From NCBI RefSeq assembly GCF_001949145.1, contig NW_019091449.1, forward strand, positions 209,568 to 235,464: a DNA stretch of 25,897 nucleotides, given 5' to 3'. Each line of letters opens with the position of its first letter. Positions within the stretch are counted from its first letter, which is position 1. This document shows, one piece after another, positions 8,212-21,714 of the stretch. A program made the translations under genes and the position numbers. The notes under the pieces are model-generated. The model saw only the letters and a program-made list of their open reading frames with translations, did not search any database and had not been told where the DNA came from. This stretch comes from Acanthaster planci. Its lineage: Eukaryota > Echinodermata > Asteroidea > Valvatida > Acanthasteridae.

Positions 8212-10800
8212 TGGTTTGAAGCTGTGTGGCAAAATGTGGCTGATTTTGGCAGATTTACATGTAGTGTGTCAAGGTCTTGGGTTGGACCTTGTCACATGAA
8301 ATCAGCTGTGTTCCTTGAGATTCACACTGCCTCAACACTGACAGTTACCCAGTACTGCTAGACGATTAGATTGAATACAGCGTATGGTCATCCACACCTT
8401 CAAGGAATACATGTACATTCATTTACACATGATTTGGGAGGATTGGGGTTACATCAAAATTTGTGATGGAGGTACGGTAGTTTGAAAATTTTTCATGATT
8501 GAGTTTGCATCCTAGCAGTGTAGAACAATGATGCCATTGGGATTCAACAGGTCTTGCAAGGTGGTGATTGTATGTAAAGGTGATGTAATGGGTCCTATTG
8601 CAAGCTACATGTGCATATGCATATACCTGTAGATTCCAACAAAACCACCCACGGACGTATCCTACCACTGGTAATTTCATAACAGCCTTCCTATTCCACA
8701 AACATCACTCATAAGAAAAAAAATTGAACACATATACTGGCTTGTCCACATGAAGTTCACATTTCTGTGATAACTAGTTTGACAAGTTTGTAAGGTTTAG
8801 TCAGTAAGAAACATGAAGTACATGTACATTGTGTAATTTCCTAGAAAACATGATAGTATGCACTGGATATGTTGCTGAATGCTGTTTTGGAAAAACCGAG
8901 ACTGAATGCTGTTATAAATAGCACAGCGTGGGAAACCCCCAACTACAGAATATAGCTGGTACTTGTTCATCATATGCATAGATATTTAACGTTAAGCGTT
9001 ATCATTATGAAGTGTTAACTACATGTACATGTACACATTTAGTCTGGAGTACATGTACATGTAACTTCAACGCGGGGTCTTGGACCCTCATTGTATTCAT
9101 TGCCCTTATTTTGAACAAGGTACATCAAACAGTAATTTTGCACAAGTATGGACTCTCTTGGACCATCGTTTTTTTTTTTTCAGCATTGGAGAGGAGCGTG
9201 ATACGTTTTTAAAGTTCGGGCAAAATAAATTTACACACATGTGTACGTGTACAATGGAATAAATAATGGTTTTACATTCGCCATTCATGTTACATGTTTA
9301 CAAGACAGACCGACAACCTAAATATTTTCTGACTGTCATTTTTGTCTTTTTTGGACAAAACCATCGGGAGCAATTTACTCAAAAACCTGGGCACAGTTTC
9401 CAAGCTGGGAGTTTTCAAGTTGGAACTAAGGAAAGAGAAGTTGTGCGTGTACACTGTAGTTATGGAAACTGCAAATTTAGATGATCGCTGTTCGTTTTTG
9501 AGTCAGTCAATGCTGGAGAGAGACAAATTTATCCATTACTAATCACTGCCACCAGTTCTGGAAGGTGTGGTGTGCATTGTACACAAATGTACCTGTACGC
9601 GCATTCTTACATACATTTATATGTATGTACTCTAGACACAACATTTCTAATGTGTGTGGGGGTGCTTTATTCACACAGTATATAAATTTCCATTGCTGCT
9701 CTGCTGCTGTGTTAATTGTTATTGTGTAGGTGTTTTGAGTGCAGTACATGTACCTGCAGATTTGTTCCATAAACAATACCCTAAACCACCTGTGGCTATT
9801 TCTGCTATCTCTCCTCTGAAAAGTTTAAGACCTTAGAATGAACATGCTGGTTAAGTGTTTTCCTTGGGGCATTTTAGAAGTAAGGCAGCGGCCCACAGCG
9901 GCCTTTTCAAGCAAGCCGTGGTTCGTTCTGCATCAAACCAATGCAGAACTGAATGCCAATGAAAGATGATAAATGCTGCATGATCTATTTTTTATTTTAA
10001 GCTACTTGTACAGAAATCCTAAAACCCTTCGAGGACTGAAATTTCAGGTCCTCTGACTTGTTAAGATAGAAGCTACAGTATTTTGTTTTCTTTGTGAAGA
10101 GTGAACACATTGACAATTCCTTGTGTGTGCAGCATTCCGAGCTGACAGTATGGTCCGTTCACACAATGCCGTGTGCTGTTCATGACAGTTTTGTACTATG
10201 CTTCATTACTGAGATAAAATCTCGCTTAGCTGGAAAGCTGTTTGTCTATTGTTGACATCATGTGACAAAGAGTTGGCATCACCCTCAGTGCAGTTGATTG
10301 ATGCATCGTGCATTATTGATGAGGGCAGTCTATGGTACTACAGAGTGACTCATCAAATTTTGACTGGCCTTTGACCTTTCTCCATAAGCTTTAATTACTT
10401 TTCCATGTACATGTAGGGTACCGGTATGGTTGACATTAAAAAATCAATTGAACACACAGACAGAGATGTGAATACATGTACGTGTAATCCTTGTGATATG
10501 CAGACTCCACAGACTCCTTCATTAGCATAGCACTTGGCGTAAAGCATGTGTCAGCCCAGACAGATGTCAGTAGATGACTACATTGCATTGGGAACAAAAG
10601 AATTGGAATTCTTTCTCTGTCTAGCTTTTTCCGGTTAAGCCTTTTGTGTTTGAGCATCTGTTGGTTGTGTTTTTGTCCATGCCTATACAGGTACATGTAT
10701 GTACACTGTACATGGACATGTACTTGTATCATAGGCAGTTTAATTTTGAAATACTGAGGGGCCTCAGTGAGGGGGGAGGGGATATGAGTACCGTTACTTT
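8212..10800. other. Non-coding stretch with scattered TACATGTA runs
   Basis: Runs of two or more overlapping copies occur near 9021-9034 and 9051-9063, with single copies elsewhere. A small foldback, TACATACAT against ATGTATGTA, is near 9610-9630. The first TACCGGTA of the window is at 10419-10426. No exon with recognisable protein similarity is seen. Confidence 0.5.
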
Positions 10801-11400
10801 GTCGACTGGCATACACCANNNNNNNNNNNNNNNNNNNNNNNNNNNNNNNNNNNNNNNNNNNNNNNNNNNNNNNNNNNNNNNNNNNNNNNNNNNNNNNNNN
10901 NNNNNNNNNNNNNNNNNNNNNNNNNNNNNNNNNNNNNNNNNNNNNNNNNNNNNNNNNNNNNNNNNNNNNNNNNNNNNNNNNNNNNNNNNNNNNNNNNNNN
11001 NNNNNNNNNNNNNNNNNNNNNNNNNNNNNNNNNNNNNNNNNNNNNNNNNNNNNNNNNNNNNNNNNNNNNNNNNNNNNNNNNNNNNNNNNNNNNNNNNNNN
11101 NNNNNNNNNNNNNNNNNNNNNNNNNNNNNNNNNNNNNNNNNNNNNNNNNNNNNNNNNNNNNNNNNNNNNNNNNNNNNNNNNNNNNNNNNNNNNNNNNNNN
11201 NNNNNNNNNNNNNNNNNNNNNNNNNNNNNNNNNNNNNNNNNNNNNNNNNNNNNNNNNNNNNNNNNNNNNNNNNNNNNNNNNNNNNNNNNNNNNNNNNNNN
11301 NNNNNNNNNNNNNNNNNNNNNNNNNNNGTAGACTGGCATACGCCATATCTATATCGTAGACCAACCATACACCATATCCATATCGTAGACTGGCATTCTT
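10801..11400. repeat. 28-29-bp minisatellite interrupted by a 509-base assembly gap
   Basis: Right of the gap, units begin at 11328 (GTAGACTGGCATACGCCATA..., 28 bp), 11356 (GTAGACCAACCATACACCAT..., 29 bp) and 11385 (GTAGACTGGCATTCTT, partial). Left of the gap, 10801-10818 reads GTCGACTGGCATACACCA, the same unit. N fill 10819-11327. The array therefore most likely spans the gap, and its repetitiveness probably caused it. Reading frames crossing the N are artefacts. Confidence 0.8.
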
Positions 11401-14400
11401 GTAGCTGTGGTTCTGTGCACAGGTGATGCAATCCCCAGTTAGACAATAAAAACACATGTTGATGGTATGTGCTCACATACTGTATGTCTGCACTAGTGAT
11501 GGCAAATGCCTGGGAACCATCCTAGCCATGCAGGTGCATAACCGTTATCGGCATTGCAGGTGACCCTGTTATTTACCGACCTACAAACCCCCCCCCAAGG
11601 TAATCTCCCTAGGGTCAGGGCAATTGTGCATGTGAATGAAAACCTTGGTTCTAGTTTCCAGACCCTGAACTCTAAAGTATTGGAAAATTTCAGTATATAA
11701 AAAAAATGCTTTGGTACACCCATTTACCATACTGTGCAGGCACTGTAGGAACCTTTCCTGAGCCCTAACTTTGTACATGTTGTTCATGTTGGAATGACTT
11801 GGCTCTGTGTGTACAGTACAGGTGGCTTCCGGACTCCTGAAAGTCTCGTGGAACCTGACAGTGAACTTCAAAAGATACCAAAAGGCTGGAGGTCAAAATC
11901 AGTCCAAAATTTGTTAACAAATTTCTGAAACATTCTCCAAATATATGGTTAGCACTCTAGGACTGGGTACTGGTATGGTACCTGTATATGAATACTGAAA
12001 ATTTTGTTTGATTGTAGTAGCGAAATTTCATTTAATTCTGTTACCTACGGTAAATATGATTACATTGCACAGTCTTGTAGATCTGTCTCCAATGAATGCA
12101 CTTTGTTGCAATGATGTTGTTGTTGCTCCGATAAGCTAAAAATGCATTACTTGTCTCTGAAGATTTTTTTAGATAATCAGCAATTCCATATAAATCATAA
12201 AAGAAACTATTTCCGTGTCTCACACCCGGTTTATTTTTATTTCTTACGTACATGTACAAGTATTGGTAAGTATTAAATGATTCAATGCGAAACAGGTGGG
12301 AATTCCCACATACATGTACATGTGTATTTGTGTTGTAGGGTTTGTATTTTGCAGTTGATTGATTGATCTATTGCACAGAATTCTTACCTAACCTGAAAAG
12401 AATAGAAAAAAAAATGACATTGATCTGTTTGCTGTGAATCAGGGACTACCCAGAATACATGTCACCAGGCATGACGTGGGGAATAATTGTGCACTGGTAT
12501 GGTCTCCCGCACCATTGCTTGCGTGGGCGCATCTTCAGTAATGCATAGCCTTCATTAGCAAAAGGGGACCTTGAATTAGGGCAGACCGCTGAGCTTGATG
12601 GGGACTTTGGATAGTGTGAAGACTTATAAATGAGTTGTATGAGTGACCTTGGCGTATATGAGTGACCTCAGAAATGGGTCGTTGTCTGCAGTATTGTATA
12701 CAGCAAACGTGTTGTGCTCGTGTATTTGCATACGCTTCACAGTACCTGCACATGTAAGTACTGTACATATTGTATATATACATGTACATGTACATACACA
12801 TGTATGAGTATACATGTATTGTACAAGTTTACATGTACAGGTATACATGTACATACATGTATAATGTAGGTAGAGAGATCCTCCACTAGTTTGGATGTAT
12901 GTTTTGGTTAGAAAGCAAATGTATATGTGCCTGTGTGGGAGTCCCTGTATTTTGGAATCAAATCCAAACAAAAATTTAGCACACCAATAATTCCCTCTTA
13001 TCCATCTTTGAACTCATTTTAAAATTTGTATTGATGTTAAAAATGCATGACTGTTTATGTACCGGTACAAGTACCGGTAGGTACGTGTATGCTGTTATTG
13101 TTGGAATGCCTGGGTCACCAGGAAATTTGCAGACCCTCATAAAAAAAGTGGTAAAAATTCTTCCACTCCAACAGAGCATACATACATGTAAACCTTGCAA
13201 TGCTAAGGTTGCTATCTTGACAGTCAAGTACATACATACGTATTGCTTTGTTATCACCCACTATCAGTGTGCTTTATTGACTTGGGCATGTTTTGACCTA
13301 CCATTCAGAAATTGTTTTTGATGTTGTAACTGTGAACAGAATGAAATTCCACTGCTTTAGGGGAAGAAAACACATTACCAAAATCCTTGGCCAGTGATCA
13401 ACAACTGAAACAATTAGCCTACAGTGTGACCCTGTGACCATCATTGCCTGCCCCTTATCATAATTTAATGAGGTCAGAGTTTCAAAGATCATTTTAAAAA
13501 TCAGTTTGTAAATTTATTCTATATAAAAAAATCTCCGTGATCAGATTTACAGGTTTTGACCGAGATCTTAATTTGAACTTCTAAAAGAACGTTATACAGA
13601 ACTGAATCCTACATGTGGAATCTTCATCATCTTTCATTTACACACTCTTGCTTGATGTTCATGACTTGCGTGCGTACTTTACAGCATCTCAGACATGAGC
13701 GGTCTTGGGAAAGAAGAAAGTGTAATTTGTACTCATTCTGTGGAGAAGGCTCTGTTCCAGGGTGCTTTAGCTGTCAGAGTGCCTGTAATAAGCCTGGAGA
13801 CCCAGGGTCCTATCTTGATGGCCAGCGATAGGCCTAATATTTGATGCATCAGTTCCCCCAGAGGTAACCTGACACCTGCGATGGTGCTTTGTACACTCCT
13901 GAAGCTGCAGTGACTGCCCTGGTGGGTATTGTTGGCTCTGCACTTCATAGGGGCAATTGTAATATGAACAATTAGTAGAAATCTCCAATTCATGTACACG
14001 TGCACTTGTACACGTATATGTACCGGTACATTGTACCTACTGTATGGGAATACGCATCTTGTAATTTTCAGTCTGTTTAGGGTACGGTATTTGCCTCTGT
14101 GTGGCTCGCGTGGTACTCAGTACATATCATTATTCAGCACTCAGCTCTTGCCTACCGGTATTCCAGGGACTACTGTTATGCATAATAAATGTACATATAC
14201 CGATACGTCCATGATTTCCCTGAAGCCATACGAGTACTTTGTAGCCTGCGTGGAATTGACAAGCTGGGTGTGCGCACTGGATACCAAAGCAGTACCAACA
14301 TTGTATTAATGCATGTAATGCTTTCATGTGCGTGTACATGCATGCATGTGCAGACTTGTCATTTTATAGTGCTTCAAGTGTTGAGCTTAGATTTGATGAT

Positions 14401-17400
14401 GTCCGTCTACTGAGAGAGGACTGCATTGCATGGAAACACTACACATGTACGTTTATGAAAACTGATATACAAACATGTACATTGTACACGTACTGGGTAC
14501 CAGACCAGTACCGGTACATTGTAATGAGATGGGTTAACGGTATTATGTACTGTGCATGTATACATGTAGTCAGAGTCTCCGTCTGTCTCAAAAGACAATG
14601 GACCTGCGCCTGAAAAAGTCAGTTTGTCTTGGACTCTTGGAGCAGTGCCGGCTATGGCTGAAAAGTCCAATTCTGTGGTGTTTTCATAAATAGAAAGAGA
14701 TTTGCTCACATTTACTATACATGTACTGTGCGGTACATTGTGTATCATTGAAGAGTTGTTGCATGTACTGGTACATGTACACGTGACATCTAAATCATGC
14801 ATTCATTTTTACATGTAGTAGCCATTTATCTTTGGCAGACATTTGAATAGAGAGCACTATTCCCATTTTGGCCTCTCATTAAATAAAAATCTGCTTAGGT
14901 AGATACATTTACACGTAACAGTACCATAAACGTACAATATTATGACAGTTTGTACGAATTCACATTAACATACATGTACATGGACTGTGTGAAATTTATC
15001 CAGGCATACATATTGGGCAGTTATTTTTGTACAGGGCAGGTTCACGGACGGGGCATGTACTGCTACAGGAAAGCATGGCATGTGTGCTTGCCATTTGGCG
15101 AAATCTACCGGTACTTTTACGGTATCTTTTGTTGGCTCATTTTAGCTGGAAGACTACCGGTATCAATGAGAATTACTAGTTATTGCCAGAGGCCTGGAGC
15201 CAGCGTGACTCACTGCTAAAGTGAAATTGCTGGTTCAGGGGTCCTTTTTGTGGAGCCTAAGCTTGCAGACACGTTTGTACAATGTAGAATGCATGTATTG
15301 TATAAATATACGTGCATGTACATGTATGGTACATGTACATGTACATGTTACCTGCTCACCGTTGATATTGCCTGGATATGTACAGACATGCATACCTTGT
15401 ACAGCACGCTGATTTGGCCCATGTGGTTTGCCGGCAGGCAGCTTTTTATAAGACGTGAATAATTGATCAAAAGGGAAACTTAGAACCTTGCACTACGATT
15501 CACATGCATTACCATCGCTGTCATTCACCTTGCAGCACACACACCAATGATTGAATGTACATGTATATTAATAACTGTGAATGGACTAAAAAGACCTGGA
15601 CAAATGTCTCTTACATGCTTGCACCGTATGTACAGTACTTGTACATGTACATGCAGTTGGATAATGTAACATACGCTGTGTACATGAATTATGCACAAAC
15701 TGTACTCGTGTTCCGGTAGGTGCACAAGGATGGATGTACGTGTATGGTGGCACCTACATGAACCTTGTGTTCCACCCTCTGTGGGAATTCCTGAGCCTTG
15801 CTGCAAAAATTTTCTCTCTGAGTGTCAGAGTCTTTTGTGGACCTTTGGAAAGGCGGTGACTGTATTGTGTACTTACAACACCCCAGGAGCCCCCAGCAAT
15901 GCAGAGTGGGTGAATTCTATCACACCCTGGTGTGGTCAGTGAAATTTGGCCGATTGTTCAACACTTTGAGTCACGAAACTCATACAAGAACGCTCTTTTG
16001 AAGTGGCATAAAAGGGGGCTCTTTGAGAAAGGATTGAGGGGAGGGGGGTCGAGGGCTGTTCCCAGAAGGGCTAGGGTTGCAGTTGTTATTGATCTCTCAT
16101 TGCCATCTGATTGAATCCACAAAATAATCCAGTATTTTATCGGGGATCATTCCCATTGTCCACACACACCCTGCAAATAATAATGTGTGAAGCTGCAAGG
16201 CTGTCTGGGGGCAGTGATGGTTTGTGAGATGGCTAACACATTACAAACGTACAATGTGCCCTGTACATGTACATGCACACGTACGGTATGTACATGTACA
16301 TGTACATGTATGCATATAAATGCATGCCTGTGAGGACAGAGTGAATGAGCTGGAATTCACAATTGGATCACAGTTGAGTGGATTTTCCGAGAATTTTCTC
16401 TAAGAAGGCCTGCGTATGCGCAGAGTTTATGCCAGGAGATCATTGTAAACAGTTAGCACAGTCACAATACTGTCAATTCGAATTGGTTGGGTTCCTTGCA
16501 GTCTACATATGGTAATACCGTCCATATAGCTGGAAGTTGGGAGAAAAACTATCCAAGTAATGCTTTTCTTCAATGTGTCATGCATTTCTGAGCTGAACTT
16601 CCCAGTTGTACATCCTATTGTACATGTACATAAACACTTGCAGATATCTACTGGCACCTGTAGGCACATGGGTGATGTTGTGTGGAACATGTACGTGTGT
16701 ACATGTATTTGTATCCGATGAATGTACACGTACATGTACATGTACTTGGTACATGTATGTGTACGGTATGTAGATGTAGGCCTACATTTATTAGCATTAC
16801 AACCAACATGTAGGACTGTCAGACATCTGTCGTGTTGACTCAGCAACGTTTACTTTCCCAAAGTGTGAGTGACAAGCCAGTTAATTAAAGAAAAAAATGC
16901 CAGTTTAGTACGGCTTTTCAAAAGGCAATCCTTTGGTTTTCTTTGAATTTCAGCAGTGATTGATGGTACTGCTGCATGTATTGAAGTTATTTTCACTGTA
17001 TGGAATTTAATTTTTTAGAGAGATCGTGCTTAGTGTTGACGCGGTTTTTAAGGAGGATTTACCTATGGAAGCCTTCTCTGGATAGAGTTGGCTCAAAACA
17101 CATGCGAGTGGTCTAGCCCTGTGCTTTTGTGTGTCTATGAGGTCTCATGGGTTTGCTCAAAAGTGGTTTGGTTTTTCTCTGAAAAATCTTTTGACAACGT
17201 ACATGTACCGTAAATGTTCATACTGCCTTCAGTGTTCAACAGTGTTTTTCAAAAGTTAAGTCCAATGTACCAGAACGTCGCAGACATATTACACGTCCTC
17301 CATTCAGGTAAGGTGGGGTGTCTTACGAGAATCTTGAGATCTTGCATGAATCCAGCAGAAGGATTCAAGGGTCATTCACACACACCTCCTGGATAAAGGA

Positions 17401-17936
17401 ATGGTGCTCCATGTACGGTACAAATATCTGCAACATTCTGTATATTACTGCACGTACATGTACATACATTAAGAACTATAGAACTCACAAAAATGTTTTG
17501 TTATCATTCCTGAAAAATGTTTATAGACTTTACAGTAAAAATGTATTGTTTAATCAACAGCTGTTTTTGTTATATGGTACATGTATATGTACATTGTTAC
17601 CATTGGTTCATACTTACATGTATATGTACATGCAGATTAATGTACATTAACATGTGTAAGGCAAACACCAAATGGTCTACATGTACGTATGAAATACTGT
17701 ACCATGCTGGACCCTTCTTGTACTGTGTGTATTTTAGACTTAAATGCAAATGCATGCTATGCATTCCTCTGAGCAGTATAAACATAATGGTCTTGATTAG
17801 TTTTAATTTTCTCTTCAAGTTAATTTGAACATGCTCAGGTACCCGTACAGTGTACATGTTTATATATAAGTATGGTGTACTATTTACGACAAAGAGTTCT
17901 GTCTCTGTCTAGCCTCTTCCGAGGCAACGGAACGGC
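11401..17936. other. Non-coding stretch dense in TACATGTA / TACNNGTA palindromes
   Basis: Dense runs lie near 12775-12865, 14440-14480, 15310-15350, 16262-16315, 16620-16770, 17455-17470 and 17580-17645. TACCGGTA occurs at 13060, 13072, 14021, 14153, 14509, 15106 and 15155. A 49-codon frame at 13695-13844 is not driven by repeats but matches nothing I know. I see no RNA gene or confident exon. Confidence 0.5.
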
Positions 17937-17967
17937 ACGGCACGACGGCTCCCTTGCGTCGTGCCGT
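17937..17967. repeat. CpG-rich hairpin, 11-bp perfect stem
   Basis: ACGGCACGACG at 17937-17947 and CGTCGTGCCGT at 17957-17967 pair exactly around the 9-nt loop GCTCCCTTG. Just upstream, CCTCTTCCGAGG forms a second small foldback. The G+C and CpG content contrast sharply with the AT-rich surroundings. No terminator or gene context applies in a eukaryote; the function is unknown. Confidence 0.55.
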
Positions 17968-20900
17968 CGCTTTATATACATGTACATTTACATTACGGTA
18001 TGATGAACACGGACCATGGACACAACAGGCTGTCTCCGAAAAATGCACAATTCCAACATAAATTCACTGTTGAGAGGTACCGGTACCTCTATATTTATGT
18101 AACATAACCACATGTTACTCTACATGTACACGTAGAATAACATATGCTACGAGTTAAAAATGTCATCTTGGAAAAACCTGGACCAGTCAGGTGTGAAATG
18201 CACACAGGTGTGAGGTTGTGTACATTTACATCAGTGCATACTGTAGTACCAATTGTTTACGTTAGTGTTAGAAGGAATACTAGAAATACCCCGAGACACT
18301 TAGTCATTCTGAATTTCAAGGAAAATAGGAGCTGTTTCAAACTGCCGTTTCCATCCAGAAGCTGTTTTTGAACAAAGGCTGTTTCCAAGCAGCTACTCAA
18401 ATTCCTCGGTGCAAAAGTCACAATTTAATTAATCTGGCTGATCTGTAAAGTACACATACCATATTAACCTCTCACTTGGGTTGTAAAAATGCAGGCTTGC
18501 CAGTTACCACATGGTCTCTGATCTTGTGCCTTTACATGTACTTGTACATGTATGTACTGTGTATACATGTGCATATACTGTACACATACATGTACATACA
18601 AGTACACATACATATAGGTACATGTACATGCAGGGCTTCGTGCACATTTGGAAATAACTGCAAGCACTGGTAGGGACATACTGCCGCTGTACGAGGATTT
18701 CTTATTTTGAAAATGTAGGTCACACTAGGTACTCATTTATCAATATCCATTTGGCTGGCTTGTGGATTGTGCAATGTATCAGAGAGTGGGTTTAAAGGGC
18801 ATTCTGGCATCGTACAGTACCATGCCGTACAAAATGTGCATCCATTCAACAGTATTATTCAAACTACTGATGAAACAATCATAGTTGTATACACAGAATA
18901 AATATGAGCATGTGGTTATTGTCTTGAGCAATGAAACTGGAAGGCATGTCCATGCATGTACCATACAGTTGTATGCAACAGTGTGGACTGTCAAGATATT
19001 GGAGTTTTCAGGCTGACTTTATTCCAGTACATGTAAGTACATGCATTTAATTTATATGGTTCAATATACACTGTAGTTTTGTAAACCCACTTGTACGTCA
19101 GTGAATAAATGGCTACACCTTTAGCCACTATACAGTACACACGCACATTTATTTTACTGGGGGTCATATCACGTTCTGTCTACAGGTACATGTACATGTA
19201 TGTACTAGTTAATGTTCACGCATTCACAGTGTTTTGTAGTTTTTCTTTAAAGTTTGATTTTTGTGTATTGACTTCCATGTCCATGTACAGTATGACAAAT
19301 CTGCCATGCCCGACTGCGATAAATGGGATTTTGAACATGTTCTTGTCCATCTATGATGTCAGTGTACCGGTACATGTACATGTACATTGTACCTTTTTGT
19401 TCAGGGAATTCGCACGACACAAGCTGTGCTTTTTGTGGGTGTCCTGCATCTCTTGATATTTGTCGTAATTGTTTTAATCTTATTCATTACCCGACTGTAC
19501 TTCATTTTGAAAGGCCCGGTGCATGTATGTGAGGTATTTTCTTTCCGTCATTGTACGTGCATATACCGGTACCATGAGAGATAAAATAAAGTTTCCTAAA
19601 AATAAAGGTAAAGTTACCGGTAGATTTTGAGATACTAGTACGCTCGCATGCATCTGAGTTTGGCTGTTTACCCTCATTTTTTTACATAAAAGCTGTGTAA
19701 GCTGGCCTACACATCGACCGTATGCATACATGCAGTAACTTATAGTGTCATAACATGGCAGTGTCTTATGATGAGGAACATGTACATGTTCTGGAAATAC
19801 GCACGTGTACGTCATGTACGTGTAAATAAATAAGCACTTCATCGGCTGGAAGAACACGTGTTTGGTCTACTCAAGTGCTATACTCTTCAGTAAAAAGCAA
19901 ATTTCTCTTCCGGAAACACTTGGAAGGAGGTCCCTGATTCCTGAAGTTTACAACAGGCCAACAATGTACTGTGCTTGTAATTTTGTCATTCCCATCTCTT
20001 GAGGGTGGTGCACAGTTCGTAATTCCTGGCCGGAAATAACGAGGGTAAAAAATAGAATCTGCCCATTCCCTTGGGATCAGAAACCCGGGAAGTTGAGTGA
20101 GAGTGCATGCCTCTTGTGCATGCACGTTATAGCACTGGCACAGGGCTGTAAACATACACAGAAGGAACTTATCGCCTTATCTGGGGTGGAAGCATGACTG
20201 TAGAAGGCTTGCTTAATGTTGGCATTGTGCTTGGCTGTCTGGCTGGTTCATTACCAAGGTTGTCTAGGGTCAGAGGTTGGCATTATTCGCTCTGGGTTTA
20301 TTTTTAAACTGCTTGTTGGTTCTACATGTCGTGACTTTGAATGTAAGCCAATGTATTCACTTATTGGTACTTCAGTCAAATGCATACAGGTACCATGTAC
20401 CATGGTCTTCATTATGGAATTTTATGTGAGGGCTGCCCCAGACTTGTGTGGAAACGGAATAAATTTTTACAAAACTTTGTTTTATACACATGGAAATAAT
20501 ATTACTCATCCAGGATTGTGTTTACGGTACATGTACATGTGGTATTGCTTGGCTGCTATTCTCTTCCCTGTGGACCCCAAGGGTAAAAGTCTGTGAGACA
20601 TGTCTTGTGCCCACCTTTGAACCAGCTCAATCAAGTGCTCCTGAAGCTACCATAGCTTGCAGGATGTCCCTCCTCCTAATGTAATGGGGCTTTGACAAGC
20701 ACTTGGCAGAGATGTGTACCCGCGTAATCTGATGCCCTGCAGTTACTGATGGGAGTCTCTCATTCTACACATTTCAAGCTGAAGGCGAGGAGAAGAACAG
20801 GCCTCAGATGGTGGACTTTTTGACTTGAGGAGGCGGGGGACATCCATCATGATGTTTTGGTATGTGGCCTGTGGTGGAGCTCTGTGCTCTGCTTGTATGA

Positions 20901-21128
20901 TAATGGGTCCCACAAGATGGTAAATGTTCCCTGAAACTACATGAACATGCACATGTATGCATGTCGCTCTCTGCTGCATTCTAATGATTTGTAAGAATAC
21001 ATGTAAAGTCTGTACTAGCATGTACCGGTATGGTAATAATTATACAGTCCTTGCTAACGTGGTTTTCTTCAGTGCCATGCTTACAAATGCACCACATGTG
21101 CTGTGCATGTACAGTTGCATCCGAAATT
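17968..21128. other. Non-coding stretch with palindromic hexamer runs
   Basis: A strong run lies at 18534-18630 and others near 19186-19205 and 19370-19390. TACCGGTA is at 18078, 19365, 19564, 19615 and 21023. A degenerate direct repeat of AGCTGTTTC-like words lies at 18330-18395. The 94-codon minus-strand frame at 19871-20155 is free of hexamer repeats but unrecognised. No confident gene. Confidence 0.5.
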
Positions 21129-21322
21129 AAGTGGACGAATTGCGATTGAGTTATTTGCGTTTTAAATCGTGTTTTGCACATCATAGACAGTTTTCCAGGG
21201 TACTGGGCAGTTTTTTTGAAAATCGCAATGTAATCGCGATTTCCACTAAATCGTAACGAAAGTACGATTTGTAAGAAACCACAATGAAATCGCGATTTCC
21301 ACTTAGGGCCTAGGCCTAGGCC
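21129..21322. repeat. AATCGCGATT repeat block with imperfect terminal inverted repeats
   Basis: A 22-bp word, CAATGTAATCGCGATTTCCACT, occurs at 21226-21247 and again with one change at 21282-21303, 56 bp apart. The left edge, AAGTGGACGAATTGCGATT (21129-21147), is an imperfect reverse complement of the right edge AATCGCGATTTCCACTT (21288-21304). This outlines a unit of about 176 bp. Directly after it, 21307-21322 is a perfect 16-bp palindrome, GGCCTAGGCCTAGGCC. It is probably a decayed foldback transposon. Confidence 0.5.
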
Positions 21323-21555
21323 AATCGCAGTTACATGTACTTGTACATGTACTTGTACTTGTACATGTACATTACCGCAGCATTATGTTTAATGATTTCC
21401 ATGTGCATTTAGTGAAAAACATCTCTTAAGGCCCTAGATGCTTTTCTGTGTAGTAAACTTTTTTCAAATGTCTTGTGCAGCCACACTCACATGTACAATA
21501 CATGTATATGCACCATGTCCATGTACATGGGCCAGAGTTGTAATGATTCGTGTCA

Positions 21556-21714
21556 GTGACTCGACTCGAGTGCAACTCATGTCAATTTTTGGTGACTTGA
21601 CTCAAATCCCATCAGGTGAATGACTCGACTTGAGTCTCTGCAACCAAATGACTTGACTCAAATCTCTCATGGAGACTGGACTTGAGTACAAGCTGATAAG
21701 ACTTGAGTCTCAAA
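21556..21714. repeat. Degenerate GACTTGAGTC palindromic repeat array
   Basis: Variants of GACTTGAGTC/GACTCGAGTC recur about seven times in 160 bp. Two exact 16-bp copies of TGACTTGACTCAAATC are at 21593-21608 and 21649-21664, 56 bp apart. Both orientations of the word alternate. Each half-site resembles the AP-1 core TGACTCA, but the arrangement looks like a simple-repeat family. Confidence 0.6.

Noticed and set aside
10436-11476. Long open frames of 181-346 codons on both strands
   Set aside because: They exist only because the 509 N contain no stop codons.
16427-16846. 139-codon minus-strand frame and similar ones rich in MYMY, CTCT and VHVH
   Set aside because: Produced by the stop-free TACATG hexamer; no conserved protein features.
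19871-20155. 94-codon minus-strand frame with balanced composition
   Set aside because: No recognisable family, no splice or promoter context; chance length is plausible in 26 kb.
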